Assembly (NCBI RefSeq): GCF_900091575.1
Contig: NZ_FMCR01000004.1
Coordinates: 62,001 to 126,000 of the forward strand
DNA: 64,000 bases
Direction: 5' to 3'
From: Micromonospora saelicesensis
GTDB lineage: Bacteria > Actinomycetota > Actinomycetes > Mycobacteriales > Micromonosporaceae
Shown here one piece after another: positions 48,915-58,073 of the stretch; position 1 is the first letter of the stretch; each line of letters starts with the position of its first letter. The notes under the pieces were generated by a model. The model made no database searches. It was not told where the DNA came from and saw only the letters and a list, made by a program, of their open reading frames with translations. The translations under genes were made by a program, and so were the position numbers.

Positions 48915-51900
48915 TCAGACCTCTTCGACCGAGCTCGGCTCGCGCCGGGACAGGTCGATGCCCAGCTCCTCAGCGGCCCGGAACACCTCGTCGTCGGTCT
49001 CGCGCATTTCCAGGGCCACACCGTCGCTGGAGAGCACCTCAACGTTGAGGCACAGCGACTGCAGCTCCTTGAGCAGCACCTTGAACGACTCCGGGATGCC
49101 CGGCTCCGGGATGTTCTCGCCCTTGACGATGGCCTCGTAGACCTTCACTCGGCCGAGCACGTCGTCGGACTTGATCGTGAGCAGCTCCTGCAGGGCGTAG
49201 GCAGCGCCGTACGCCTGCATCGCCCAGCACTCCATCTCACCGAAACGCTGACCACCGAACTGCGCCTTACCACCCAGCGGCTGCTGCGTGATCATCGAGT
49301 ACGGACCGGTCGAACGAGCGTGGATCTTGTCGTCGACCAGGTGGTTGAGCTTCAGGATGTAGACGTAGCCGACAGCGATCGGGTCCGGCAGTGGCTCGCC
49401 GGAACGACCATCGAACAGCTGCGCCTTGCCGGTACGACCGATCAGCTGCTTGCCGTCCCGGTTGGGCAGGGTCGACTCGAGCAGACCGGAGATCTCCTCC
49501 TCGCGGGCACCGTCGAAGACCGGGGTGGCCACGTTGGTGTCGCCCTCGGACTCGTGCGCGTCGATCGAGCGGAGCTGGCGCTTCCAGTCGGCGTCGTCGC
49601 CCTCGACCTTCCAACCGGTCTTGGCGACCCAACCGAGGTGGGTCTCCAGCACCTGGCCGATGTTCATCCGGCTCGGCACACCGAGCGGGTTGAGCACGAT
49701 GTCGACCGGGGTGCCGTCCTCAAGGAACGGCATGTCCTCGATCGGCAGGATCTTCGAGATGACACCCTTGTTGCCGTGCCGGCCGGCGAGCTTGTCGCCG
49801 TCCTGGATCTTGCGCTTCTGGGCGACGTAGACCCGGACCAGCTCGTTGACACCCGGCGGCAACTCGTCGCCGTCCTCGCGGGAGAACGTGCGCACACCGA
49901 TGACCGTGCCGGTCTCGCCGTGCGGCACCTTCAGCGAGGTGTCCCGAACCTCACGCGCCTTCTCACCGAAGATCGCGCGGAGCAGGCGCTCCTCCGGGGT
50001 CAGCTCGGTCTCGCCCTTGGGCGTGACCTTGCCGACCAGGATGTCACCGGGGACGACCTCGGCACCGATCCGGATGATGCCGCGCTCGTCGAGGTCAGCG
50101 AGCATTTCCTCGCTGACGTTCGGGATGTCGCGGGTGATCTCCTCCGGACCGAGCTTGGTGTCCCGGGCGTCGACCTCGTGCTCCTCGATGTGGATCGAGG
50201 TGAGCACGTCCTGCTGCACGAGGCGCTGCGACAGGATGATCGCGTCCTCGTAGTTGTGGCCCTCCCAGCACATGAACGCCACCAGCAGGTTGCGTCCGAG
50301 TGCCATCTCGCCCTCGTCGGTGCACGGACCGTCGGCGATGACCTGACCGGCCTCGACGCGGTCGCCCTCGAAGACGACCGGCTTCTGGTTGACGCAGGAG
50401 CCGGCGTTGGAGCGGCGGAACTTGTGCAGCAGGTACGTCCGGCGGTGGCCGTCATCCTGGTGGATGGTGACGTAGTCGGCGCAGAGATCCTCGATCACAC
50501 CGCCGACCTCGGCGACCACCACGTCGCCAGCGTCGACCGCGGCCCGGTACTCCATGCCCGTACCCACGAGCGGCGCCTCGGCCTTGACCAGCGGCACCGC
50601 CTGGCGCTGCATGTTCGCGCCCATCAGTGCCCGGTTGGCGTCGTCGTGCTCGAGGAACGGGATCATGGCGGTCGCGACCGAGGTCATCTGCCGGGGCGAG
50701 ACGTCCATGTAGTCGACGGCACCGGGGACGACGTCCTCGGTCTCGCCGCCCTTACGACGGCAGAGCACCCGGTCCTCGGCGAACGTGCCGTCAGCCTTCA
50801 GGCGCGCGTTGGCCTGGGCCTTGACGAACCGGTCCTCCTCGTCCGCGGTCAGGTAGTCGATCTGGTCGGTGACCCGACCCTCGACGACCTTCCGGTACGG
50901 CGTCTCGATGAAGCCGAACGGGTTGACCCGGGCGAAGGTGGACAGCGCGCCGATCAGGCCGATGTTCGGGCCTTCCGGCGTCTCGATCGGGCACATCCGG
51001 CCGTAGTGGGACGGGTGCACGTCGCGGACCTCGAAGCCGGCCCGCTCCCGGGACAGACCACCCGGGCCGAGCGCGCTCAGCCGACGCCGGTGGGTCAGGC
51101 CCGCCAGCGGGTTGGTCTGGTCCATGAACTGGGACAGCTGGGACGTCCCGAAGAACTCCTTGATCGCCGCCACCACCGGGCGGATGTTGATCAGGGTCTG
51201 CGGGGTGATCGCCTCGACGTCCTGCGTGGTCATCCGCTCGCGGACGACCCGCTCCATCCGGGACAGGCCGACCCGAACCTGGTTCTGGATCAGCTCGCCC
51301 ACGGTACGGAGGCGCCGGTTGCCGAAGTGGTCGATGTCGTCGGCCTCGTAGCCGTCCTCACCGGCGTGCAGCCGGCACAGGTACTCCACGGTGGCGACGA
51401 TGTCGTCCTCGGTCAGCGTGCCGGTGGTGATCGGCACGCCAACTTCGAGCTTCTTGTTGAACTTGTAGCGCCCGACCTTGGCGACGTCGTACCTCTTCGG
51501 GTTGAAGAAGAGGTTGTCGAGCAGGGTCTGGGCGTTCTCGCGCGTCGGCGGCTCGCCAGGGCGCAGCTTGCGGTAGATATCGAGCAGAGCCTCGTCGGCG
51601 CCGGCGATGTGGTCCTTCTCGAGCGTGGTCATCATCAGCTCGGACCAGCCGAACTTCTCACGGATCCGCTCGGCCGACCATCCGATGGCCTTGAGCAGGA
51701 CGGTGACGGCCTGCCGACGCTTGCGGTCGATACGTACACCGACCGTGTCGCGCTTATCGATGTCGAACTCCAGCCAGGCACCCCGACTCGGGATGACCTT
51801 GACGCTGGAGAGGTCGCGGTCGGAGGTCTTGTCCGGCTGCTTGTCGAAGTACACGCCCGGAGACCGGACGAGCTGGCTGACCACGACGCGCTCGGTGCCG

Positions 51901-52346
51901 TTGATGACGAAGGTGCCCTTGGGCGTCATCATCGGGAAGTCACCCATGAACACCGTCTGGCTCTTGATCTCGCCAGTGGTGTTGTTGGTGAACTCCGCGG
52001 TCACGAAGAGCGGAGCGCAGTAGGTCAGGTCCTTCTCCTTGCACTCCTCGATCGAGGCCTTGACCTCGTCGAAGCGCGGCGCTGAGAAGGAGAGCGACAT
52101 GGTGCCGGAGAAGTCCTCAATGGGACTGATCTCTTCAAGGATCTCCGCGAGACCCGATCGTGCGTGCGGGTCGTCCGCCGACCGGCCCTGCCAAGCCTCG
52201 TTGCCGACGAGCCAGTCGAAGGACTCGTTCTGAATGGCAAGGAGGTTGGGGACCTCGAGGTGTTCGGTGATCCTGCCGAATGAAACTCGGCGGGGAGCGA
52301 ATGCGCTCGACGTACGACTGGTCTTCGCAGGGCGGGAAGCTGCCAA
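48915..52346 (-). CDS. rpoB: RNA polymerase beta subunit
   Basis: 1143 residues from a TTG at 52346, preceded by GGAAGGA; the product starts LAASRPAKTSRTSSAFAPRR, the actinobacterial N-terminus. A longer frame to 52508 is the untranslated leader. The rifampicin pocket is wild type (SQLSQFMDQTNPL, THRRRLSALGPGG), with D, H and S at the classic resistance positions. Complete. Confidence 0.98.
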   Translation of the reverse strand: MAASRPAKTSRTSSAFAPRRVSFGRITEHLEVPNLLAIQNESFDWLVGNEAWQGRSADDPHARSGLAEILEEISPIEDFSGTMSLSFSAPRFDEVKASIEECKEKDLTYCAPLFVTAEFTNNTTGEIKSQTVFMGDFPMMTPKGTFVINGTERVVVSQLVRSPGVYFDKQPDKTSDRDLSSVKVIPSRGAWLEFDIDKRDTVGVRIDRKRRQAVTVLLKAIGWSAERIREKFGWSELMMTTLEKDHIAGADEALLDIYRKLRPGEPPTRENAQTLLDNLFFNPKRYDVAKVGRYKFNKKLEVGVPITTGTLTEDDIVATVEYLCRLHAGEDGYEADDIDHFGNRRLRTVGELIQNQVRVGLSRMERVVRERMTTQDVEAITPQTLINIRPVVAAIKEFFGTSQLSQFMDQTNPLAGLTHRRRLSALGPGGLSRERAGFEVRDVHPSHYGRMCPIETPEGPNIGLIGALSTFARVNPFGFIETPYRKVVEGRVTDQIDYLTADEEDRFVKAQANARLKADGTFAEDRVLCRRKGGETEDVVPGAVDYMDVSPRQMTSVATAMIPFLEHDDANRALMGANMQRQAVPLVKAEAPLVGTGMEYRAAVDAGDVVVAEVGGVIEDLCADYVTIHQDDGHRRTYLLHKFRRSNAGSCVNQKPVVFEGDRVEAGQVIADGPCTDEGEMALGRNLLVAFMCWEGHNYEDAIILSQRLVQQDVLTSIHIEEHEVDARDTKLGPEEITRDIPNVSEEMLADLDERGIIRIGAEVVPGDILVGKVTPKGETELTPEERLLRAIFGEKAREVRDTSLKVPHGETGTVIGVRTFSREDGDELPPGVNELVRVYVAQKRKIQDGDKLAGRHGNKGVISKILPIEDMPFLEDGTPVDIVLNPLGVPSRMNIGQVLETHLGWVAKTGWKVEGDDADWKRQLRSIDAHESEGDTNVATPVFDGAREEEISGLLESTLPNRDGKQLIGRTGKAQLFDGRSGEPLPDPIAVGYVYILKLNHLVDDKIHARSTGPYSMITQQPLGGKAQFGGQRFGEMECWAMQAYGAAYALQELLTIKSDDVLGRVKVYEAIVKGENIPEPGIPESFKVLLKELQSLCLNVEVLSSDGVALEMRETDDEVFRAAEELGIDLSRREPSSVEEV

Positions 52347-52412
52347 GATGCGTCCTTCCGAGGACCGGTGCTGCAGAACGGCTGGTACGCGTGCACTCCA
52401 ATGACCCCACCA

Positions 52413-52436
52413 GAAATATCCGTAAACGGACATTTC
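52413..52436 (-). other. Leader hairpin of rpoB mRNA
   Basis: GAAATGTCCG-TTTA-CGGATATTTC on the minus strand: ten base pairs with one G-U. It is about 30 bases after the expected transcript start and about 65 bases before the TTG. Confidence 0.55.
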
Positions 52437-52473
52437 CGAGCAGGGGTCAAGTCGGAAGGCAGCGCAAACTAGC

Positions 52474-52502
52474 AGTGTAGCCGAGAGGCTAACCGCTGTC
52501 CA
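52474..52502 (-). promoter_or_regulatory. Probable rpoB promoter
   Basis: Minus strand: TGGACA (52502-52497), 17-base spacer, TACACT (52479-52474). Transcription from near 52467 gives a leader of about 120 bases. Together with the terminator at 52826 this lets rpoBC be controlled apart from rplJL. The remainder of the gap to 52825 has no gene. Confidence 0.65.
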
Positions 52503-52825
52503 GCCCACCCCGCAGGTTGTTTGCGGAGCGCGCCTCGGCCCCCGTCAACCGGGGTCTGCCGGGCCGCTCAGAACGCAACTCCCCACTGGGCCGCTCGGGT
52601 TACAGCGGCTGATGGTGCCGCCGCTGTCATACCCACGTCGTGGCCGTCGCAAGCGCGGTGTCTTGCTGGTGTCAGCGTGCCTGGCAGCCCCGGGCCGCGT
52701 CAAGGGCCGGTATCCGGGTTGTCCCTTGTTTCCCACTGGAGGGCGACCCGCCACGCTCGTTCGGGTCAAGGGTACCCATGGTTGGAGCCCAGCTCAGGAC
52801 CGGTCGCAGCCAGATCCACCAACAC

Positions 52826-52860
52826 GGCGGGCGGTGATCCGTGTCGGATCACCGCCCGCC
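52826..52860 (-). terminator. rplL terminator
   Basis: Perfect 15-bp stem (GGCGGGCGGTGATCC with its complement), loop GTGTC, 55 bases after the rplL stop. Confidence 0.85.
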
Positions 52861-52915
52861 GTGACGCGATGGTGTCCCAGCTCACGAGCCGGGTACGCGT
52901 TGGTGGAACGTCAGG

Positions 52916-53302
52916 TCACTTGAGGGTGACCTTGGCGCCCTCGCCCTCGAGCTTGGCCTTCGCCTTGTCGGCGGTCTCCTTGTTGACCTTCTCCAGGATG
53001 GCCTTCGGCGCGGACTCGACCGCGTCCTTGGCCTCCTTGAGGCCCAGGCCGGTCAGCTCACGCACGACCTTGATGACCTGGATCTTCTTGCCGCCGTCAG
53101 CCTCGAGGATGACGTCGAACTCGTCCTGCTCCGGCTCGGCCTCGGCCGCAGCGCCGCCGCCGCCGCCACCCTGGGCGATCGCGACCGGAGCGGCAGCGGT
53201 GACCTCGAAGGTCGTCTCGAACTGCTTCACGAACTCAGAGAGCTCGATCAGCGTCATCTCCTTGAACGCGTCGAGCAGCTCGTCGGTGCTGAGCTTCGCC
53301 AT
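52916..53302 (-). CDS. rplL: 50S ribosomal protein L7/L12
   Basis: 128 residues: N-terminal dimerisation part, Ala/Gly hinge with a run of glycines (AQGGGGGGAAAEAE), and the factor-binding C-terminal domain (KIQVIKVVRELTGLGLKEAK). Complete. Confidence 0.98.
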   Translation of the reverse strand: MAKLSTDELLDAFKEMTLIELSEFVKQFETTFEVTAAAPVAIAQGGGGGGAAAEAEPEQDEFDVILEADGGKKIQVIKVVRELTGLGLKEAKDAVESAPKAILEKVNKETADKAKAKLEGEGAKVTLK

Positions 53303-53356
53303 ATCTGGCGTCCTTTCCTGATTCTGTTAAGTAAGAACTGGTGCGCCGTGGGGGCC

Positions 53357-53902
53357 TCAGGCCGCCTCGGCGCCCTCCTTCTCGCGCTTGTCCTGCAGTG
53401 CAGCCGCCAGACGGGCGGTCTTCGACAGCGGGGCCTGGAACAGGGCCGCGGCCTTGCTCAGGTTGCCCTTCATCGCGCCGGCCAGCTTGGCCAGCAGCAC
53501 CTCGCGGGACTCCAGGTCGGCGAGCTTCGTGACCTCGGCCGCGGTGATGGCCCTGCCCTCGAAGACACCGCCCTTGATGACGAGCTTCGGGTTGGCCTTC
53601 GCGAAGTCGCGAAGCCCCTTCGCCGCCTCGACGACGTCGCCCGAAACGAAAGTCAGCGCGGTAGGACCGGTGAACAGCTCGTCGAGGCCGGTGATGCCCG
53701 CGTCCGTCGCAGCACGCTTGGCCAGCGTGTTCTTCGCGACCGTGTAGCTGGTATCGGCGCCGAGCGAGCGCCGAAGCTGGGTGAGCTGGGAAACCGTCAG
53801 ACCGCGGTACTCGGTCAGCACGGTGGCGCCCGAGCTGCGGAAGCTCTCGGTCAGCTCAGCGACGGCCGTGGCCTTGTCGGCCCGGATCGGCTTGTCCGCC
53901 AT
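53357..53902 (-). CDS. rplJ: 50S ribosomal protein L10
   Basis: 181 residues (MADKPIRADKATAVAELTES...). Base of the L7/L12 stalk, and in many bacteria the repressor of its own leader. The stalk-binding C-terminal helix is followed by KREKEGAEAA. Confidence 0.97.
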   Translation of the reverse strand: MADKPIRADKATAVAELTESFRSSGATVLTEYRGLTVSQLTQLRRSLGADTSYTVAKNTLAKRAATDAGITGLDELFTGPTALTFVSGDVVEAAKGLRDFAKANPKLVIKGGVFEGRAITAAEVTKLADLESREVLLAKLAGAMKGNLSKAAALFQAPLSKTARLAAALQDKREKEGAEAA

Positions 53903-54168
53903 GTCCCTCCTCTCTCGTTACTCGAGGCTGGTCCCCGTCTCGGCCGAAGCCGGAACGGGGGCGGAGGCAGCGCGACAACGAAAAAGCCCCGGCGCAGGGC
54001 GCACGGGGCGAGGGCCGGCGGATCGTCATGGTCGGCGGACCACGCTCACTGCCGAGTTACGCTTGCCGCCCTACGCGGGTCGCCCGTTGTCGCGGGACCT
54101 TCGACCGTGCCGAAACACGGTGACCAGCGGTCTCTGGGTGGTTCCTCATCCATGAGAACACGGATGAC
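53903..54168 (-). ncRNA. Probable L10 leader of the rplJL transcript
   Basis: Structured region between the promoter at 54175 and rplJ. It includes a hairpin with a U-run (53981-54009), a GTTCCGGCTTCGGCCGAGAC stem-loop and a GGAGGGAC ribosome site. Position and content fit the L10-leader class, though I did not fold or align it. Confidence 0.55.
53981..54009 (-). terminator. Attenuator-like hairpin with U-run in the rplJ leader
   Basis: Minus strand: GCCCCG-(TGCGCCCTGCGC)-CGGGGC then TTTTT. It is the only clear hairpin plus T-run in the cluster, and lies about 160 bases after the predicted rplJ start point. Confidence 0.7.
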
Positions 54169-54174
54169 GGTTGA

Positions 54175-54203
54175 AGAGTACGCGCCCCGACCAGCAGCGC
54201 CAA
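54175..54203 (-). promoter_or_regulatory. Probable rplJ promoter
   Basis: Minus strand: TTGGCG (54203-54198), 17-base spacer, TACTCT (54180-54175). Lies between the ABC permease stop and the L10 leader. Confidence 0.65.
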
Positions 54204-54242
54204 ATCGCGCCCGGTGAGCCGCGTCACCCGCACCGGTGCCGG

Positions 54243-54932
54243 TCAGCCCTGGGCCCGCCGGCGCCACAGGTAGCCGCCGACGACCGCGGCGCTCCAGGCC
54301 AGCGCCCACCCGCTCAGCCCCAGCAGGGTCAGCGCGGCTGCGTCGCCGGCGGTGGTGCGAGCGGCCGCCATGATCGGCGGTGCCAGCCAGGGGGCCACCG
54401 AGCCGGTCAGGCCGAACACCACCGCGCCGACCCCGCCGAGGGCCAGCACCGCGACGCCGTACCCCGCGCCGCCCACCGACGCCCGGCTGGCCAGCGCCCC
54501 AAGAGCAACCGCAGCGGGTACGACCAGCAGGTGCGCCCACAATCCCAGCGCGAGCCCGACCGGAATCGACCGGTCCCCCGGGTCGACCGGGCCGGACACC
54601 CCGCCGACCAGCCACGGAAAGAGCAGCGCGACGGCCACCGTCACCAGCGCCGCCACCGCGGCGGCGAGCAGCCCGGCCGACCGCTCCCGCGCCACCCCGA
54701 CCGTCACCTGCGCCAGCCGACGTTGCACGTCCGGCTCGACGTCCAACAGGATCTTGGTCTGCCAGGCGAGCACCGGGAAGAGCACCACTGCGGAGACCCC
54801 GTACGCCTCCGCGGGCTGGGCGCGGCCACCGCCGTAGAGGGTGCCGAGCGTGATCAGGCCGGCGAGCAACGGCGCCAACGCCCGGCCGGTTCGCAGGAAA
54901 CCGGCCAACCGCATCCGGACCAGGGCGCTCAC
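54243..54932 (-). CDS. ABC transporter membrane subunit
   Basis: 229 residues with about six hydrophobic segments and little else; no signal peptide. It overlaps the ATPase gene by four bases, so the pair forms a small exporter of the ABC-2 or CcmB-like kind. Cargo unknown. It sits, unusually, between rplA and rplJ. Confidence 0.8.
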   Translation of the reverse strand: MSALVRMRLAGFLRTGRALAPLLAGLITLGTLYGGGRAQPAEAYGVSAVVLFPVLAWQTKILLDVEPDVQRRLAQVTVGVARERSAGLLAAAVAALVTVAVALLFPWLVGGVSGPVDPGDRSIPVGLALGLWAHLLVVPAAVALGALASRASVGGAGYGVAVLALGGVGAVVFGLTGSVAPWLAPPIMAAARTTAGDAAALTLLGLSGWALAWSAAVVGGYLWRRRAQG

Positions 54933-55819
54933 CGGGTCTCCCCCGCTGCCGACTCGACCGCGTCTTCAGCGGCCTCCGGCTGCCCCGCTGTCAGCTCCCC
55001 GGCCATCCCGAGCGGCGGCTCGGCGGGTCGGGCGGCACCGGCCGACCGGGGCGGCTCGACGGGTAGGGCCTGGGATGCGGCGGTGGAGGCGTCGGGGCGT
55101 ACCCGCAGCACCTGGTGGCCCTCGGCGCGCAACCGGGCGACGGTGCCGGCGACCCGCGCGGCCGGCACGGCGACCTCGACCACCGCGATCGTCTCGTCCG
55201 TCGACGACGTCTCCTCGCAGAGCGAGCCGTCGGCCACCAACCAGCGGCGCGCGGCCGGGAGCCGGACCGTCTCGCCGCGGTGGTCGCTGACCAGGACGGA
55301 CCCGTCGGCGGCGAGCACCTCGGCGATCAGCTCGGGCACCAACTCACGGGTGGCGGCGTCCAGCCCCTCCCACGGCTCGTCGAGCACCAGCAGGCCCGGT
55401 GGGCGCAGCAGCGCCTGGGCGAGGCCGACCTTCTGCGCGGTGCCCTTGGACAGCTCCGGCAACCGGACCGAGCGGAAGGCGGCCAGCCCGAGCCGGTCCG
55501 TCCAGGAGGTCACCGCCTCGTCGGCCGCAGCCCTGCCCAGCCCCGCCACCCGGGCCATCCCGGTCAGATAGCGGGTCACCGTGAACGGTTGGTCCGCAGG
55601 AAACCGCTCCGGCACCCAGCCCACCCGCGTCGGCCGGTCGGTGACCCGGCCCCGGCCCGGGCGGAGGACCCCTGCGGCCACCTGGAGCAGTGTCGACTTG
55701 CCCACCCCGTTGCGGCCCAGCACGATCGCCACCTCGCCGGGACCGATCCGCACGTCGATGCCCTGCAGCACCCACGGCCCCCGCCGGTGGTACCGCAACC
55801 AGACGTTCTCCAGCCGCAT
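54929..55819 (-). CDS. ABC transporter ATP-binding protein
   Basis: 296 residues from the ATG at 55819 (MRLENVWLRYHRRGPWVLQG). Walker A GRNGVGKST, Q-loop-like region, signature LSKGTAQKVGLAQAL (the second position is K where SGGQ is usual), Walker B LLVLDEPWEGLD and SDHRGE (switch His). A C-terminal Ala/Glu/Pro-rich extension of about 80 residues has no clear domain. The longer frame upstream lies in rplA and is not used. Confidence 0.85.
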   Translation of the reverse strand: MRLENVWLRYHRRGPWVLQGIDVRIGPGEVAIVLGRNGVGKSTLLQVAAGVLRPGRGRVTDRPTRVGWVPERFPADQPFTVTRYLTGMARVAGLGRAAADEAVTSWTDRLGLAAFRSVRLPELSKGTAQKVGLAQALLRPPGLLVLDEPWEGLDAATRELVPELIAEVLAADGSVLVSDHRGETVRLPAARRWLVADGSLCEETSSTDETIAVVEVAVPAARVAGTVARLRAEGHQVLRVRPDASTAASQALPVEPPRSAGAARPAEPPLGMAGELTAGQPEAAEDAVESAAGETR

Positions 55820-55847
55820 GGCGTCGAGCCTGCCACACCTGGAACGC

Positions 55848-55883
55848 GCCGGGGCGCCGCCACGGTCGTGGCGGCGCCCCGGC
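55848..55883 (-). terminator. rplKA terminator
   Basis: Perfect 16-bp stem (GCCGGGGCGCCGCCAC with its complement), loop GGTC, 17 bases after the rplA stop and 28 bases before the ABC ATPase start. Confidence 0.85.
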
Positions 55884-55899
55884 GGAGCGATCTGTCGAC

Positions 55900-56616
55900 T
55901 CAGGCGTCGGCCTGGTCCTCCCGAAGGTTCTTCACCAGGTTCGGGTCGACCGGGACGCCCGGGCCCATCGTGGTGGTCAGGATGACCTTGCGGAGGTACT
56001 TGCCCTTGGCCGCGGACGGCTTGGCACGCAGCACCTCGTCGAGCACCGCAGCGTAGTTGTCCACCAGCTGGGTCTCCGTGAAGGAGGCCTTGCCGATGAT
56101 CAGGTGCAGGTTGGAGTGCTTGTCCACCCGGAAGGTGATCTTGCCGCCCTTGATGTCCTGCACCGCCTTGGTGACGTCCATGGTCACCGTGCCGGTCTTC
56201 GGGTTCGGCATGAGACCGCGCGGGCCCAGGATCCGCGCGATCCGGCCGATCTTGGCCATCTGGTCCGGCGTGGCGATCGCCGCGTCGAAGTCGAGCCAAC
56301 CACCCTGGATGCGGGCGACCAGCTCATCGGTGCCCACCTCGTCCGCACCCGCGGCGGCGGCCTCTTCGGCCTTCGCGCCGCTGGCGAACACGATCACGCG
56401 GGCGGTCTTACCGGTGCCGTGCGGCAGGTTGACCGTGCCGCGGACCATCTGGTCCGCCTTGCGGGGGTCGACGCCGAGGCGCATGGCGACCTCGACCGTG
56501 GCGTCGAACTTGACGTTGGTGGTCTCCTTGGCCAGCTTCACGGCCTCGGTGGGGGTGTAGAGCTTCGACCGGTCGATGACATCGGCGGCCTTGCGGTAGC
56601 TCTTGCTGCGCTGCAT
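55900..56616 (-). CDS. rplA: 50S ribosomal protein L1
   Basis: 238 residues (MQRSKSYRKAADVIDRSKLY...) with GPRGLMPNPKTGTVT. Complete. 78 bases after rplK. Confidence 0.98.
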   Translation of the reverse strand: MQRSKSYRKAADVIDRSKLYTPTEAVKLAKETTNVKFDATVEVAMRLGVDPRKADQMVRGTVNLPHGTGKTARVIVFASGAKAEEAAAAGADEVGTDELVARIQGGWLDFDAAIATPDQMAKIGRIARILGPRGLMPNPKTGTVTMDVTKAVQDIKGGKITFRVDKHSNLHLIIGKASFTETQLVDNYAAVLDEVLRAKPSAAKGKYLRKVILTTTMGPGVPVDPNLVKNLREDQADA

Positions 56617-56694
56617 TGCTGATTACTCCTGTGGTCTCTGGCGGGCCGCTCGGCGCGAGCCCTCCCACGGTCGGGTCGAAGGCCGGGGCCGACG

Positions 56695-57126
56695 TCAGTC
56701 GTTGACGGTGATGCCCATCGACCGGGCGGTGCCGGCGATGATCTTCTCGGCCTGGGCGATGTCGTTGGCGTTGAGGTCGGCCATCTTCTTCTCGGCGATC
56801 TCACGCAGCTGGGCGCGGCTGACCGAGCCGACCTTCTCGGACTGCGGAACACCCGAACCCTTCTGCACACCGGCAGCCTTGATCAGCAGCCGGGCAGCGG
56901 GCGGGGTCTTCAGCACGAACGTGAAGGACCGGTCCTCGAACACGCTGATCTCGGCGGGGACGATGTCGCCCCGCTGAGACTCGGTCTGCGCGTTGTAGGA
57001 CTTGCAGAACTCCATGATGTTCACGCCGTGCTGGCCGAGCGCGGGGCCGACCGGCGGCGCCGGCGTGGCCTGGCCCGCCGGCAGCTGAAGCGTGAACGTC
57101 TTGACGAGCTTCTTCTTCGGAGGCAT
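56695..57126 (-). CDS. rplK: 50S ribosomal protein L11
   Basis: 143 residues from the ATG at 57126 (MPPKKKLVKTFTLQLPAGQA). The N-terminal Pro-rich helix (thiostrepton region) is standard. The open frame to 57213 is not used. Confidence 0.97.
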   Translation of the reverse strand: MPPKKKLVKTFTLQLPAGQATPAPPVGPALGQHGVNIMEFCKSYNAQTESQRGDIVPAEISVFEDRSFTFVLKTPPAARLLIKAAGVQKGSGVPQSEKVGSVSRAQLREIAEKKMADLNANDIAQAEKIIAGTARSMGITVND

Positions 57127-57216
57127 GTCACTTCCTGGGGCTTGGAGCTGGGAAAATGCGGCTGTCGCCGCCCTCGGGCGCGCACGGTCAGCGCGGTGCG
57201 ACAGCGGCGACATTCA

Positions 57217-57222
57217 AGAGTA
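57217..57222 (-). promoter_or_regulatory. Possible rplK promoter (-10 only)
   Basis: TACTCT on the minus strand, 90 bases before rplK and directly after the nusG terminator; no good -35 box. Confidence 0.35.
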
Positions 57223-57277
57223 GCGCAGGCCGCAGCCCACTCGTCCGCCGAGGTCGAGCGAGAGCGCGTACGCCGAC

Positions 57278-57306
57278 GTCGGCGGCGGGCCGGGCCCGCC
57301 GCCGAC
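57278..57306 (-). terminator. nusG terminator
   Basis: Perfect 14-bp inverted repeat with a single-base centre (GTCGGCGGCGGGCC with its complement), seven bases after the nusG stop. Confidence 0.75.
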
Positions 57307-57312
57307 GACCAA

Positions 57313-58035
57313 TCAGATCTTGGCGACCTGGTTGAAGTTGAGCTCCACCGGAGTCTCACGACCGAAGATCGACACCAGCACCTTGAGCTTCTGCTGGTCG
57401 GCGTTGATCTCGCTGATCGTGGCCGGCAGCGACGCGAAGGCGCCATCGGTGACGGTGACGGAGTCGCCCACCTCGAAGTCGAGGACCTTGATCTCGGGCT
57501 TCGCCTTCTTCTGCTCGGTCTCGACCGCCGGCGCCAGCCACTTCAGCACCTCGTCGAGCGAGAGCGGAGCGGGCCGGTCGGCCCGGTCGGTCGCGCCGAC
57601 GAAGCCGGTCACACCCGGGGTGTTCCGGACACAGGAGTAGGACTCGGCGGTCAACTCCATCCGGACCAGGATGTAGCCCGGGAAGACCTTGGCCTGGATC
57701 TGCGAACGCTTACCGTTCTTGACCTCGATCTCTTCCCGGGTCGGCACCTCGACCTGGTAGATGAAGTCCTCCATGTCGAGGCTCGTGATCCGGGTCTCGA
57801 GGTTGGTCTTGACCTTGTTCTCGTAGCCGGCGTACGAGTGCACCACGTACCAGTCACCCGGGGCGTAGCGCAGCTTCTGCCTCAGCTCCGCGACGGGGTC
57901 GTAGTCCTCGTCCGGTGCGGGCTCGGTCGTTGGGAACTCCGGCTCGCTGGCGGCCTCAACCGACTCGTCACCAGCCGCCGTCGCGACCGTGGACTGCTCG
58001 TCCACCGGTCCGGCGGTCTCGTCGTACTCAGGCAC
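57313..58035 (-). CDS. nusG: Transcription termination/antitermination factor NusG
   Basis: 240 residues: acidic N-terminal extension (about 55), NGN domain (DWYVVHSYAGYENKVKTNLE) and C-terminal KOW (VGDSVTVTDGAFASLPATIS). The extension is usual in actinobacteria. 38 bases after secE. Confidence 0.97.
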   Translation of the reverse strand: MPEYDETAGPVDEQSTVATAAGDESVEAASEPEFPTTEPAPDEDYDPVAELRQKLRYAPGDWYVVHSYAGYENKVKTNLETRITSLDMEDFIYQVEVPTREEIEVKNGKRSQIQAKVFPGYILVRMELTAESYSCVRNTPGVTGFVGATDRADRPAPLSLDEVLKWLAPAVETEQKKAKPEIKVLDFEVGDSVTVTDGAFASLPATISEINADQQKLKVLVSIFGRETPVELNFNQVAKI

Positions 58036-58073
58036 GCTCGCTCACTTCCGTCACTATGGCTGGAGGCAGCCGG

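Noticed and set aside
49320..52085. Open frame of about 920 codons antisense to rpoB
   Set aside because: Same cause: antisense shadow of a conserved gene.
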